Shown here piece after piece: positions 1 through 6,729 of a stretch of 6,888 bases of DNA. The position numbers were made by a program, and so were the translations under genes. Position 1 is the stretch's first letter; every line of letters begins with the position of its first letter. The notes under the pieces were generated by a model. It did not search any database and had not been told where the DNA came from. It saw only the letters and a program-made list of their open reading frames with translations. Origin of the DNA: Desulfobacterales bacterium (GTDB lineage Bacteria > Desulfobacterota > Desulfobacteria > Desulfobacterales > UBA11574); the NCBI GenBank assembly GCA_030601485.1, contig JAUVTO010000092.1, positions 1-6,888 of the forward strand, read 5' to 3'.

Positions 1-141
1 GACCGCAAAAAACAAGAAATTTGCACATTACAGGAAAATGTCTTTTAAATAATTGTATGGTCATAATTATTTTTCAAATAAAATTTTCAAAACATCCTGA
101 ATTCTTTCTGCAAATCGGAAACAGATTCTAAATGTTACTAC

Positions 142-726
142 TTAATAACCGATTAACCCTTCAACAGCATCCCATACCACATCTTTTCCCAGACGTGATT
201 TGGCTGAAAACAGGATCAGGTCATCTTTATCCACACTTAAGGCTTTGGCTATGGTAACCTGTTGTGTTAACTGTTTTGTTTTGGATAGCTTATCCGCCTT
301 TGTCAGTATCAATATACTGGGAAGATTGTAATAATACAACCATTTGATAAAATTAAGTTCCTGTATCCCGGGGATGCGCCGAACATCCATGATAAGAGCC
401 ACCCCTTTTAGCGTCTTTCGGGTTGAAAGATAAGTCTCAATCATGGGACCCCATTTTCTCCTCACAGAAGCCGGAACCTTTGCATATCCGAATCCCGGAA
501 GGTCTACAAAGGAAAGCGTCTTGTTTATGAGAAAAAAGTTGATGAGCTGGGTGCGTCCGGGTGTGGAGCTGGTCTTTACCAGACGTTTGCGGTTTACCAG
601 GGTATTGATCAGAGAAGATTTTCCCACATTGGAACGCCCGGAAAAAGCGATCTCCGGCAAAACCGCAGAAGTGTACTGGGATGGCTTGACGGCACTTTTA
701 ACAAATTCAGCCGATTTTATAATCAT
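142..726 (-). CDS. engB: Ribosome biogenesis GTP-binding protein EngB/YsxC (YihA)
   Basis: This encodes a 194-residue TRAFAC-class GTPase of the EngB/YsxC/YihA family, a cytoplasmic protein needed for late assembly of the large ribosomal subunit (family knowledge). All the GTPase motifs are visible: the P-loop GRSNVGKS at residues 30-37, the switch region TPGRTQ at 55-60, DLPG at 75-78, TKAD at 142-145 and SAK at 174-176. The N-terminus (AEFVKSA, then PEIAFSGRSN) matches the usual family start, and the length is normal for a single-domain EngB. The ATG at 726 is the only sensible start, although no clear Shine-Dalgarno sequence precedes it. It lies 212 bp downstream of thiD on the same strand, too far to assume cotranscription, and the sequence before it is very AT-rich. 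I see no convincing terminator after the stop codon. The identification is secure. Confidence 0.97.
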   Translation of the reverse strand: MIIKSAEFVKSAVKPSQYTSAVLPEIAFSGRSNVGKSSLINTLVNRKRLVKTSSTPGRTQLINFFLINKTLSFVDLPGFGYAKVPASVRRKWGPMIETYLSTRKTLKGVALIMDVRRIPGIQELNFIKWLYYYNLPSILILTKADKLSKTKQLTQQVTIAKALSVDKDDLILFSAKSRLGKDVVWDAVEGLIGY

Positions 727-761
727 ATGTAGATTTTCAAATATTAAATTTTATTTTTTAA

Positions 762-869
762 ATTAAAACGACTTTATCCAACTTTGACGGTCTCGTAAAA
801 GAGAACCCGGAACATATCGAAGCCCTGGAAATCATTATCTATGAAATCAACCAGGCCATTGCGGCCTGA
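762..869 (+). pseudogene. Possible decayed C-terminal gene remnant
   Basis: The plus strand in the spacer between engB and thiD has an open frame of 35 codons ending in TGA. It has protein-like composition and includes NPEHIEALEIIIYEINQAIA, which would form an amphipathic helix. There is no ATG, GTG or TTG start, and an in-frame stop at 759 closes the frame just upstream, where the sequence becomes the AT-rich leader of engB. The simplest reading is the 3' end of a lost gene left behind by deletion or recombination. I do not recognise the family. It could also be a chance open frame, so confidence is low. Confidence 0.25.
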
Positions 870-938
870 TGGTATTAGACAGGATTTACAGAATAGCACA
901 TTGGCCATCGAACTAAATTGAACCGTTGCTTTCCGTCT

Positions 939-1742
939 CTAACCGATCCCTGCTTTGGCATATAAATCAAAAAAATGATGGGTGGGGCCATAGCCCTGCC
1001 CAATGGATAGAGAATGTTCTATGGCGCCGGTAATATATTCCTTGGCAAGTGATACGGCTTCAAAGAACTTTTTGCCCAGTGCAATATTCGCCGCAATAGA
1101 CGAAGAAAAAGTGCAGCCCGTACCATGGGTATTTTTGGTTTTCACCCAATGACCATGTAGTTCTTTATATTCCTTTCCATCATAGAGGACGTCCGTGGCA
1201 CGGTCTTCTTTTAGGTGACCTCCCTTTACAACCACTTTTTTTGCATTGAGCTTTAAGATGTCACCGGCAGCGCTTTTCATATCATCTATGGTTTTAATTT
1301 TTTTGCCGATGAGCGCTTCGGCCTCATAAATGTTGGGGGTGACGACCTCAGACAGCGGAAAAAGATGATCCACCAGGGCATTCTGGGCATCTTGATTCAG
1401 CAAACGGTATCCGCTTTTGGAAATCATCACCGGATCGAGCACCACAGGGGGTGGATTAACGGCCTTTAGAGCTGTGGCGATAGCTTTGATCAGTTCAATG
1501 CTGGATACCATTCCTATTTTTACCACGTCGATTTTTATATCATCAAACAGACATGTAATTTGATCATGTACGATCCGGGGCGCCATTTCCTGAATGTCAT
1601 ACACTTTTTGGGTATTCTGGACGGTAACCGCCGTAACGGCACTCATGCCGAAAACGCCATGGGCCTGGAATGTTTTTAGATCGGCCTGGATTCCGGCGCC
1701 GCCTGAAGAATCCGAACCCGCGATTGTCAGGGCTACTTTCAT
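939..1742 (-). CDS. thiD: Hydroxymethylpyrimidine/phosphomethylpyrimidine kinase ThiD
   Basis: ThiD is a cytoplasmic ribokinase-fold enzyme that phosphorylates 4-amino-5-hydroxymethyl-2-methylpyrimidine twice to give HMP-PP, the pyrimidine half of thiamine. With the start chosen here the protein has 267 residues, the normal family length. Visible motifs are the substrate-binding GSDSSGGAGIQAD at 9-21, VQNTQ at 41-45, DPVM at 103-106, TPNIYEAEAL at 135-144, KGGH at 173-176 and the anion-hole/active-site HGTGC at 206-210, with a typical GYGPTHHFF near the end. The frame stays open 27 codons further upstream (to 1823). The ATG at 1742 is preferred because a strong Shine-Dalgarno precedes it and because the family begins MKVALTIAGSD. 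No ThiE domain is fused to it. It is divergent from thiL, which acts later in the same pathway; a transposon-like element lies between them. Confidence 0.96.
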   Translation of the reverse strand: MKVALTIAGSDSSGGAGIQADLKTFQAHGVFGMSAVTAVTVQNTQKVYDIQEMAPRIVHDQITCLFDDIKIDVVKIGMVSSIELIKAIATALKAVNPPPVVLDPVMISKSGYRLLNQDAQNALVDHLFPLSEVVTPNIYEAEALIGKKIKTIDDMKSAAGDILKLNAKKVVVKGGHLKEDRATDVLYDGKEYKELHGHWVKTKNTHGTGCTFSSSIAANIALGKKFFEAVSLAKEYITGAIEHSLSIGQGYGPTHHFFDLYAKAGIG

Positions 1743-1745
1743 GAT

Positions 1746-1754
1746 CCCCCTCCC
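1746..1754 (-). promoter_or_regulatory. Ribosome binding site that sets the thiD start
   Basis: Read on the minus strand this is GGGAGGGGG. Its GGAGG core (1753-1749) ends 6 nt before the ATG at 1742. No comparable site precedes the upstream in-frame ATG codons at 1823, 1817 and 1790, so it decides the start. Confidence 0.8.
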
Positions 1755-1788
1755 GGCAAAAAGTCTGGACTGCCTAAAGTTTACTCCC

Positions 1789-1794
1789 ATTATA
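1789..1794 (-). promoter_or_regulatory. Candidate -10 box of the thiD promoter
   Basis: The minus strand has a perfect TATAAT here, about 47 nt before the chosen thiD start, which would give a leader of about 40 nt. There is no good -35 hexamer at 16-18 nt upstream, nor an extended -10 TG, so this is a weak call. An alternative is TTGAAA further upstream (near 1840), but its -10 is poor. Confidence 0.3.
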
Positions 1795-1893
1795 TTATGT
1801 AAATCCAATCTCAGCATAAACACTATGCGGATCGAATTTTCAAGATAAATTCTTCATTAAAATATACATGAAAAGTTGAAATTCCTGTGCTCG

Positions 1894-1903
1894 TGTCACC
1901 ATT
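1894..1903. repeat. Left target-site duplication of the MITE-like element
   Basis: TGTCACCATT sits directly outside the left end of the inverted repeat and recurs in the same orientation at 2180-2189. One more matching G (1893 and 2179) makes the match 11 bp, but the second G also completes the right terminal repeat. A direct repeat that starts exactly where the inverted repeat stops is what transposition leaves. Confidence 0.75.
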
Positions 1904-2179
1904 CAGGGCAAACGCATTTGATTTCGGTTCAGCGTAGCGACGGTGTGTTTCTCTTGAAAACCGACTGACTGTTTGAAGGGCTTTAGCACGCGTTAGCCCG
2001 AGCCGAATAAAATTATGACTTAAAAAATCAAAGGGTTAATTTAGCGACGAATTGTTCTTAATAACTCTGGCGCGGCTCGGGCTTACGGGTGCTTAAGCAC
2101 AAGTTTCAGTCGGTTGGAAAGAGATACACGCCGTTGCGGAGCGTTCTCCCCGTATTGGGATTCAAATACGTTTGCCCTG
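1904..2179. mobile_element. 276-bp MITE-like element (imperfect inverted repeat)
   Basis: The two halves are inverted copies. The left arm (1904-2005) and the reverse complement of the right arm (2073-2179) both begin CAGGGCAAACG. They share ATTTGA, GTGT-N-TCTCTT, AACCGACTGA (1959-1968 and 2106-2115), AGCAC and AGCCCGAGCCG at the inner edge, separated by small indels. The central 67 nt (2006-2072) are unpaired and AT-rich. There is no transposase frame, so the element would depend on an enzyme encoded elsewhere. It is flanked by 10-11 bp direct repeats, a duplication length within the range known for IS4-family transposases; the family assignment is inference. It fills most of the spacer between thiD and thiL. 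As RNA or single-stranded DNA it could fold into one long hairpin. It ends 20 bp before the predicted thiL -35 box, so it may have displaced ancestral control sequences. Alternatives are a dispersed structured-RNA or REP-like repeat, but the direct repeats favour transposition. Confidence 0.75.
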
Positions 2180-2189
2180 TGTCACCATT
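2180..2189. repeat. Right target-site duplication of the MITE-like element
   Basis: This is the second copy of TGTCACCATT, identical to 1894-1903 and in direct orientation. It begins immediately after the right terminal repeat, which ends CGTTTGCCCTG. Confidence 0.75.
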
Positions 2190-2198
2190 GTTTTGTGC

Positions 2199-2227
2199 TT
2201 GACATAACTGTACCATAAAACTATCTT
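2199..2227 (+). promoter_or_regulatory. Predicted sigma70-type promoter of thiL
   Basis: A consensus TTGACA (2199-2204) is followed after 17 nt by TATCTT (2222-2227), which matches 4 of 6 bases of the -10 consensus. Transcription would start near 2234, leaving a leader of about 40 nt before the GTG of thiL. The promoter lies just outside the MITE-like element, 9 bp after its right direct repeat, so the whole element is upstream of the -35 box. Confidence 0.6.
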
Positions 2228-2275
2228 TTTTAGGAATAATAGTAAGAGAAAAAATCAAGAGATCAGGTTATTACA

Positions 2276-3286
2276 GTGAATCTAAGAGATATCGGTGAAT
2301 TTGGTTTTATTAAAAGAATCAGTCGGGGGTGTTTAATTCGTCCTCAAAATATTATTAAAGCCATCGGCGATGATGCTGCTGCCTTTATTCCCACACCCCA
2401 CGAAGTTATGCTTGTCACCACGGATTTGCTTGTTGAACGGATCCATTTTTTCAGAAATACAACTTCCGGATTTAATTTAGGCTATAAAGCCCTATCCGTG
2501 AATCTGAGTGATATTGCCGCAATGGGTGGAATCGGTCGTGAAGTATTCATCAGTATCGGCATACCCGAAAACTGCTCTGTCGATTTTCTTGAAGATCTAT
2601 ATAACGGAATGAAAAGACTGGCCGCCGAATTCAGCCTTAATCTTCTGGGGGGTGACACGACCCGTTCAAAAACCGATTTAATCATAAATATCTTGGTATT
2701 GGGATCTGCATTTGAAAAAGAAATATTGTACCGTAATACCGCTAAACCGGGCGATATAATTTGTTCAACCGGTTTTTTAGGAGACAGCCGGGCCGGATTG
2801 CACCTGATAACAAATAATGTGGAAGCGGATTCCAACGAATTCAAGGCGCTGCGTGACGCCCACATCATACCCAAACCCTATCTTTGGGAAGGTCGATTTC
2901 TTGCACGCCAAGGTGGCGTCCATGCAATGATTGATGTTAGTGACGGGCTCAGTTCCGATATTGCACACATCGCCGAGCAGAGCAACGTGGGTATCCGTCT
3001 GTATTCCGAAAAAATACCCGTCTCTGACCATCTGGAAAAGTTTTGTGCACGGTTTGATTTTGATCCTGTTGAATATGCCCTTGCCGGTGGTGAAGATTAT
3101 ACCCTGTTGTGTACCATATCACCGGATAAGGTGGATCATATTGCGGCTAATTATCTGAAGAGGTTCCGGACCCCCCTTTATCAGATCGGCAAAATAACCG
3201 ATTCAGGGAAAATGGAACTGGTTCTTTGGAACGGTCAGATCAGATCCTTTACGCCCTCGGGCTGGAACCACTTTAAAACCGAATGA
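2276..3286 (+). CDS. thiL: Thiamine-monophosphate kinase ThiL
   Basis: ThiL phosphorylates thiamine monophosphate with ATP to give thiamine pyrophosphate, the last step of the pathway, in the cytoplasm. The 336-residue protein has normal length for this PurM/ThiL-type ATPase. Motifs in order are GEFGFIKRI at 7-15, the metal-binding GDDAA at 31-35, TTDLLVERIHF at 48-58, NLSDIAAMG at 76-84, GGDTTRS at 125-131, DVSDGLSSD at 220-228, GGEDYTLL at 271-278 and the C-terminal SGWNHF at 328-333. The start is a GTG with only a weak AGG-type ribosome site (around 2265). It is kept because the family begins close to this point and no other start lies nearby. The gene is divergent from thiD and convergent with sdhB, so it is probably transcribed alone. 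Its TPP product would serve pyruvate and 2-oxoglutarate oxidoreductases (inference). Confidence 0.96.
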   Translation: MNLRDIGEFGFIKRISRGCLIRPQNIIKAIGDDAAAFIPTPHEVMLVTTDLLVERIHFFRNTTSGFNLGYKALSVNLSDIAAMGGIGREVFISIGIPENCSVDFLEDLYNGMKRLAAEFSLNLLGGDTTRSKTDLIINILVLGSAFEKEILYRNTAKPGDIICSTGFLGDSRAGLHLITNNVEADSNEFKALRDAHIIPKPYLWEGRFLARQGGVHAMIDVSDGLSSDIAHIAEQSNVGIRLYSEKIPVSDHLEKFCARFDFDPVEYALAGGEDYTLLCTISPDKVDHIAANYLKRFRTPLYQIGKITDSGKMELVLWNGQIRSFTPSGWNHFKTE

Positions 3287-3343
3287 ATTTTAGCAGACGT
3301 TCAACCGACCCCTTAGGCAAAACCGTCTGCCGCCATTGGATTA

Positions 3344-3372
3344 GAGACCTTTGCAAAGGTCTCGATTATTTT
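3344..3372 (+). terminator. Perfect palindrome between thiL and sdhB, probable terminator
   Basis: GAGACCTTTG (3344-3353) is followed at once by its exact reverse complement (3354-3363). It can form a hairpin of about 8 bp with a TGCA loop. On the plus strand GA then TTATTTT follow, a short imperfect U tract, 57 nt after the thiL stop, which suits a thiL terminator. On the minus strand the palindrome starts 2 nt after the sdhB stop but is followed by TAATCC, so termination in that direction would be weaker. The U tract overlaps the last codons of sdhB. A weaker inverted repeat, GCAGACG/CGTCTGC (3293-3299 and 3324-3330), lies just before it. A dispersed repeat or protein site is possible, because the symmetry is perfect with no spacer. 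Confidence 0.5.
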
Positions 3373-4130
3373 ACGGATGAAACCAAACCCGCTTTTATAA
3401 ATTCACGGTTTAATCGGGCAATGTTGGATATGGAAATTTCCTTGGGGCACTCTGCTTCACATTCTCGTTCATTGCTGCAGTTGCCGAAACAAAGCTCATC
3501 CATTTTTCTGACCATTGCCAGTGCACGATTCGCGGCTTCAAGTCTTCCCTGTGGCAAAAGTGCCAGTTGAGAAATCTTGGCACTTGTAAAAAGCATGGCA
3601 GAGGCATTGGGACAGGCGGCAACACATGCGCCGCATCCGATACAGGCAGCGGCATCCATGGCCAGTTCAGCGATTTCCTGTGCGATGGGTATGCTGTTGG
3701 CATCCGGAGCGCCTCCGGTGTTTACGGAAATATACCCCCCGGCAAGAATGATCTGATCAAAGGCACTGCGATCCACCACGAGATCCTTTATGATGGGAAA
3801 CGCCTTGGCACGCCACGGCTCTATCACAATGGTATCTCCGTTTGAAAAATGCCTCATATGAAACTGGCAAAGGGTTGTCCCTTTTTCAGGGCCGTGGGAA
3901 CGGCCGTTGATCACGGCGCCGCACATTCCGCAGATCCCTTCCCGGCAGTCATGATCGAATGCAATGGGATCTTTGCCGTCCAGAGTAAGCTGTTCGTTGA
4001 CAACGTCGATCATTTCTAAAAAGGACATATCCGTTGAAATATCGGTCGCAGGATATGTTTCAAAACCGCTTTTGACATGGGGCCCTTTCTGTCGCCAGAC
4101 TTTTAACGTTATGTTTATGCTTTTGGTCAC
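3366..4130 (-). CDS. sdhB: Succinate dehydrogenase/fumarate reductase iron-sulfur subunit
   Basis: This 254-residue subunit carries electrons between the flavin in SdhA and the haem/quinone sites in SdhC. All cluster ligands are visible. The [2Fe-2S] site in the N-terminal ferredoxin-like domain uses Cys62, 67, 70 and 88. The [4Fe-4S] site uses Cys163, 166 and 169 plus Cys228. The [3Fe-4S] site uses Cys173, 218 and 224. The 6- and 4-residue spacing of Cys218/224/228 matches the family. CREGICGMCGAVINGRSHGP and the CIGCGACVAACPNASAMLF region are typical of the non-classical type found with B-type cytochrome b. The start is GTG at 4130, overlapping the sdhA stop by 4 nt (GTGA), with GGAG 6 nt upstream; this indicates translational coupling. 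Sequence alone does not settle whether the complex runs as succinate oxidase or fumarate reductase. Confidence 0.96.
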   Translation of the reverse strand: MTKSINITLKVWRQKGPHVKSGFETYPATDISTDMSFLEMIDVVNEQLTLDGKDPIAFDHDCREGICGMCGAVINGRSHGPEKGTTLCQFHMRHFSNGDTIVIEPWRAKAFPIIKDLVVDRSAFDQIILAGGYISVNTGGAPDANSIPIAQEIAELAMDAAACIGCGACVAACPNASAMLFTSAKISQLALLPQGRLEAANRALAMVRKMDELCFGNCSNERECEAECPKEISISNIARLNREFIKAGLVSSVK

Positions 4131-6040
4131 TTGTAACTCCTTTGCGTTAATTCGACGTTTTCAAAGACAAGCGGTTCCTTATGGAGTTCGGGATCATTGT
4201 CATCCCCTTTAAATTCCCAAGCGGACACGTGACAGAAATTCTCATCGTCACGCCTGGCCTCATGCTCTTCGGTCTGGTATGCTTCGTTGAAATGACCGCC
4301 GCAGGATTCCTTTCGTTCAAAGGCATCGATAACCAGCAGCTCTGCAAACTCGAGAAAATCCGCCACCCGGCCGGCCCGCTCCAGGCTCTGGTTAAAATCT
4401 TCCGACGAACCGGGAACCATGGCATTTTTCCAGAACTCTTCTCGAAGTTCCTGAATAAGTTTTCTGGCTTTCAACAGACCGTCATCGTTCCGTGACATGC
4501 CGCAGTATTCCCAGAGAATGTGACCCAACTGACGATGAATATCATCCACGGTCCGTTTTCCGTTGATGGAAAGAAGCTTTCGGGTACGTTCGGTCACATA
4601 ACGGGTCGCTTCCTTAAAAGCCGGGTGATCGGTTGTGATTTCCGGCCGGTCCGTACCCGCAAGGTACCCGCCGATGGTATATGGAATAACGAAATAACCG
4701 TCCGCCAGACCTTGCATCAGTGCACTTGCGCCCAGTCGGTTGGCACCGTGGTCCGAAAAATTGGCTTCACCCATGACAAAAAGTCCGTCAAGGTTGCTCA
4801 TCAGGTTGTAATCGACCCACAGGCCTCCCATGACATAATGAGACGCAGGGTAGATCATCATGGGCGTTTCATAAGGATTGGAGGCGGTTATTTTTTCATA
4901 CATTTGGAAAAGATTACCGTATTTTTGTTGGATCACATCTTTGCCGTCCCGTTTAATGGCATCGGCAAAGTCAAGGTATACCGCAAAACCGGTTTCCTCC
5001 ACGCCTTTGCCCATATCACACTGGGTCTTGGCATTGCGCGAAGCCACATCCCGGGGAACCAGGTTGCCAAAGCTCGGATATTTTTCTTCAAGGTAATAAT
5101 CCCTCTCAGATTCAGGGATCTGGTTGGGCGGCCGCCTATCTCCGGGGGTTTTCGGCACCCAAACCCGACCGTCGTTACGCAAGCTTTCGCTCATCAATGT
5201 CAGTTTGGACTGATAGGTTCCGTGGACCGGGATACATGTGGGATGAATCTGGGTGTAACAGGGATTGGCAAAAAACGCCCCTTTTTTATATGCCCTGAAG
5301 GTTGCGCTGACATTGGATGCCATGGCATTGGTGGAAAGGTAAAAAACATTGGCATACCCGCCGGTACAAAGCACTACGGCATCGGCTGCATGATTTTCAA
5401 TTTCTCCGGTGATGAGATTTCTGACAACAATGCCTCGCGCCTGTCCGTTGATAACCACGATGTCCAGCATTTCCCGGCGCGGAAACATACTGACCTGGCC
5501 GGCCGCTACCTGGCGCATCAATGAGCTGTATGCTCCTAAAAGAAGCTGCTGACCGGTCTGGCCACGAGCGTAAAATGTTCTGGACACCTGGGCGCCGCCA
5601 AAGCTGCGGTTGGCCAGAAGGCCTCCGTATTCACGGGCAAACGGTATGCCCTGGGCAACACAATGGTCGATAATATTATTACTCACCTGGGCCAAACGAT
5701 AGACATTGGCTTCTCGGGCTCTGAAATCGCCGCCTTTGATGGTGTCGTAAAAAAGACGCCAGATACTGTCACCATCATTCTGGTAATTTTTTGCGGCGTT
5801 GATCCCGCCCTGAGCCGCGATGCTGTGAGCACGCCGGGGGCTGTCCTGAATACAGAAGTTTTTTACGTAATAGCCGAGTTCTCCGAGGGATGCAGCGGCA
5901 GAACCGCCGGCAAGGCCGGTTCCCACAACAATAATAGTATATTTTCTTTTATTGGCAGGATTGACAAGTTTAAGTTCAAAACGGTGCTTATCCCATTTTT
6001 CCGCAAGGGGGCCTGAAGGTATTTTTGCATCAAGCTGCAT
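4127..6040 (-). CDS. sdhA: Succinate dehydrogenase/fumarate reductase flavoprotein subunit
   Basis: This 637-residue catalytic subunit interconverts succinate and fumarate on the cytoplasmic face of the membrane. The FAD-binding GTGLAG is at 40-45. His72 in RRAHSIAAQGG is the expected covalent FAD attachment residue. Substrate-site motifs follow: HPT at 266-268, SESLRNDG at 284-291, PRDVASR at 329-335 carrying the likely catalytic arginine, HYVMGG at 401-406, and GE followed by HGANRLG at 424-437. The Cys/His-rich C-terminal region (KESCGGHFNEAYQTEEHEAR) and the length fit the non-classical SdhA group of Bacillus, Chlorobi/Bacteroidetes and deltaproteobacteria rather than the E. coli type. 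The ATG at 6040 has GGAG 7 nt upstream, lying in the 11-nt gap after sdhC. It overlaps sdhB by 4 nt. No frameshift or missing catalytic residue was seen. Confidence 0.97.
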   Translation of the reverse strand: MQLDAKIPSGPLAEKWDKHRFELKLVNPANKRKYTIIVVGTGLAGGSAAASLGELGYYVKNFCIQDSPRRAHSIAAQGGINAAKNYQNDGDSIWRLFYDTIKGGDFRAREANVYRLAQVSNNIIDHCVAQGIPFAREYGGLLANRSFGGAQVSRTFYARGQTGQQLLLGAYSSLMRQVAAGQVSMFPRREMLDIVVINGQARGIVVRNLITGEIENHAADAVVLCTGGYANVFYLSTNAMASNVSATFRAYKKGAFFANPCYTQIHPTCIPVHGTYQSKLTLMSESLRNDGRVWVPKTPGDRRPPNQIPESERDYYLEEKYPSFGNLVPRDVASRNAKTQCDMGKGVEETGFAVYLDFADAIKRDGKDVIQQKYGNLFQMYEKITASNPYETPMMIYPASHYVMGGLWVDYNLMSNLDGLFVMGEANFSDHGANRLGASALMQGLADGYFVIPYTIGGYLAGTDRPEITTDHPAFKEATRYVTERTRKLLSINGKRTVDDIHRQLGHILWEYCGMSRNDDGLLKARKLIQELREEFWKNAMVPGSSEDFNQSLERAGRVADFLEFAELLVIDAFERKESCGGHFNEAYQTEEHEARRDDENFCHVSAWEFKGDDNDPELHKEPLVFENVELTQRSYK

Positions 6041-6051
6041 ATTTAAGCTCC

Positions 6052-6693
6052 TTATAGTAACAGGAAAACATAAACAGGAATAAAACCAAAACCGATTCCC
6101 ACAACCACGCTGAAAACAATGCTCAATCCCCTGAGAAAGGGGGTATATTTCGGGTGATTGGCCCCAAGGGTCTGGAACGCGCTCCAGAGACCGTGGCTCA
6201 CATGAATCGCTGCAATGATTACCGCAACCGTATAAATGAATATATATACGGGGTTTGCAAATGCATTGGACAAGAGTTGAAAAGTGGTGATATTGGTTTT
6301 ATCCACAAAATGAAAATTTATCAGATGAAAAATGACAAACAGCAGCAGAATAAAACCGGTGTAGGGCATGGTTGCCGACCCCAGGGTCCGTCCGCCGGCA
6401 CGTTTGTTCACCGAATATCTGATGGGCCTGGCTTTAAGGCTTTGATAAAAAAGAAGCGCACCGGTCATGATATGTATGGCAGCAAAAACTAAAAGTCCTA
6501 ATTCTGCCAGGGTTACAAGAGGTCCTAATGAATGGAGATGCTCCACATATGAGTTAAAGAAATCTTTTCCGCCGTATATGGTCAGGTTTCCGGCAAGATG
6601 TATGGTCAGAAAACAGCAGAAGCCGAGGCCGGTAACCGCCATCATTAACTTTTTCCCAACGGAAGTCCCAAGGGGGTTTGTAAGCCGGTTCAT
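6052..6693 (-). CDS. sdhC: Succinate dehydrogenase cytochrome b subunit (B-type, di-heme)
   Basis: This 213-residue membrane anchor is the cytochrome b of the complex. It has about five hydrophobic segments (roughly residues 16-38, 58-82, 110-130, 148-172 and 190-212), as in single-subunit B-type anchors that carry two haems b and react with menaquinone. Four histidines, His32, His74, His123 and His164, sit in successive helices where the four haem ligands of Bacillus subtilis SdhC are found. The N-terminal SVGKKLMMAVTGL is typical of the family. The frame extends upstream to an ATG at 6741, but the ATG at 6693 is preferred because a strong GGAGG lies 5 nt before it and the upstream ATG has none. 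It is the first gene of sdhCAB, so no separate SdhD is expected, and none is present. Confidence 0.95.
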   Translation of the reverse strand: MNRLTNPLGTSVGKKLMMAVTGLGFCCFLTIHLAGNLTIYGGKDFFNSYVEHLHSLGPLVTLAELGLLVFAAIHIMTGALLFYQSLKARPIRYSVNKRAGGRTLGSATMPYTGFILLLFVIFHLINFHFVDKTNITTFQLLSNAFANPVYIFIYTVAVIIAAIHVSHGLWSAFQTLGANHPKYTPFLRGLSIVFSVVVGIGFGFIPVYVFLLL

Positions 6694-6698
6694 CTCTT

Positions 6699-6703
6699 CC
6701 TCC
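6699..6703 (-). promoter_or_regulatory. Ribosome binding site that sets the sdhC start
   Basis: GGAGG on the minus strand is 5 nt before the ATG at 6693. It argues against the in-frame ATG at 6741, which lies inside the dyad arms and has no ribosome site. Confidence 0.8.
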
Positions 6704-6729
6704 AATACGTTGAACTTATTATCAATTAA

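Noticed and set aside
47..74. AAATAATT/AATTATTT inverted repeat followed by T residues near the left edge
   Set aside because: The stem is made only of A and T in a very AT-rich stretch, so it is weak as a terminator and likely by chance. Short open frames at the left edge are also too short to judge.
852..868. CAGGCC/GGCCTG hairpin with a 5-nt loop at the end of the gene remnant
   Set aside because: It has only a 6-bp stem with no T run on either side, and it lies within the apparent coding remnant. It is not a convincing terminator.
1743..1823. Longer ThiD starting at 1823
   Set aside because: The extra 27 residues do not resemble ThiD, and the strong ribosome site and family start both point to 1742.
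1793..1830. CTGAGA on the minus strand upstream of thiD, recalling the TPP riboswitch core
   Set aside because: The other conserved parts of the riboswitch (GAACCTGAT, ACCC and the paired arms) are absent, so this is a chance hexamer.
2006..2072. Possible small gene in the centre of the MITE-like element
   Set aside because: The loop is only 67 nt and AT-rich with stop codons in the frames checked. No peptide or ribosome site is supported.
4520..5524. Long plus-strand open frame of 334 codons opposite sdhA
   Set aside because: It lies fully antisense to an intact sdhA. Its peptide shows no motif and mirrors the codon use of sdhA. It is a shadow frame.
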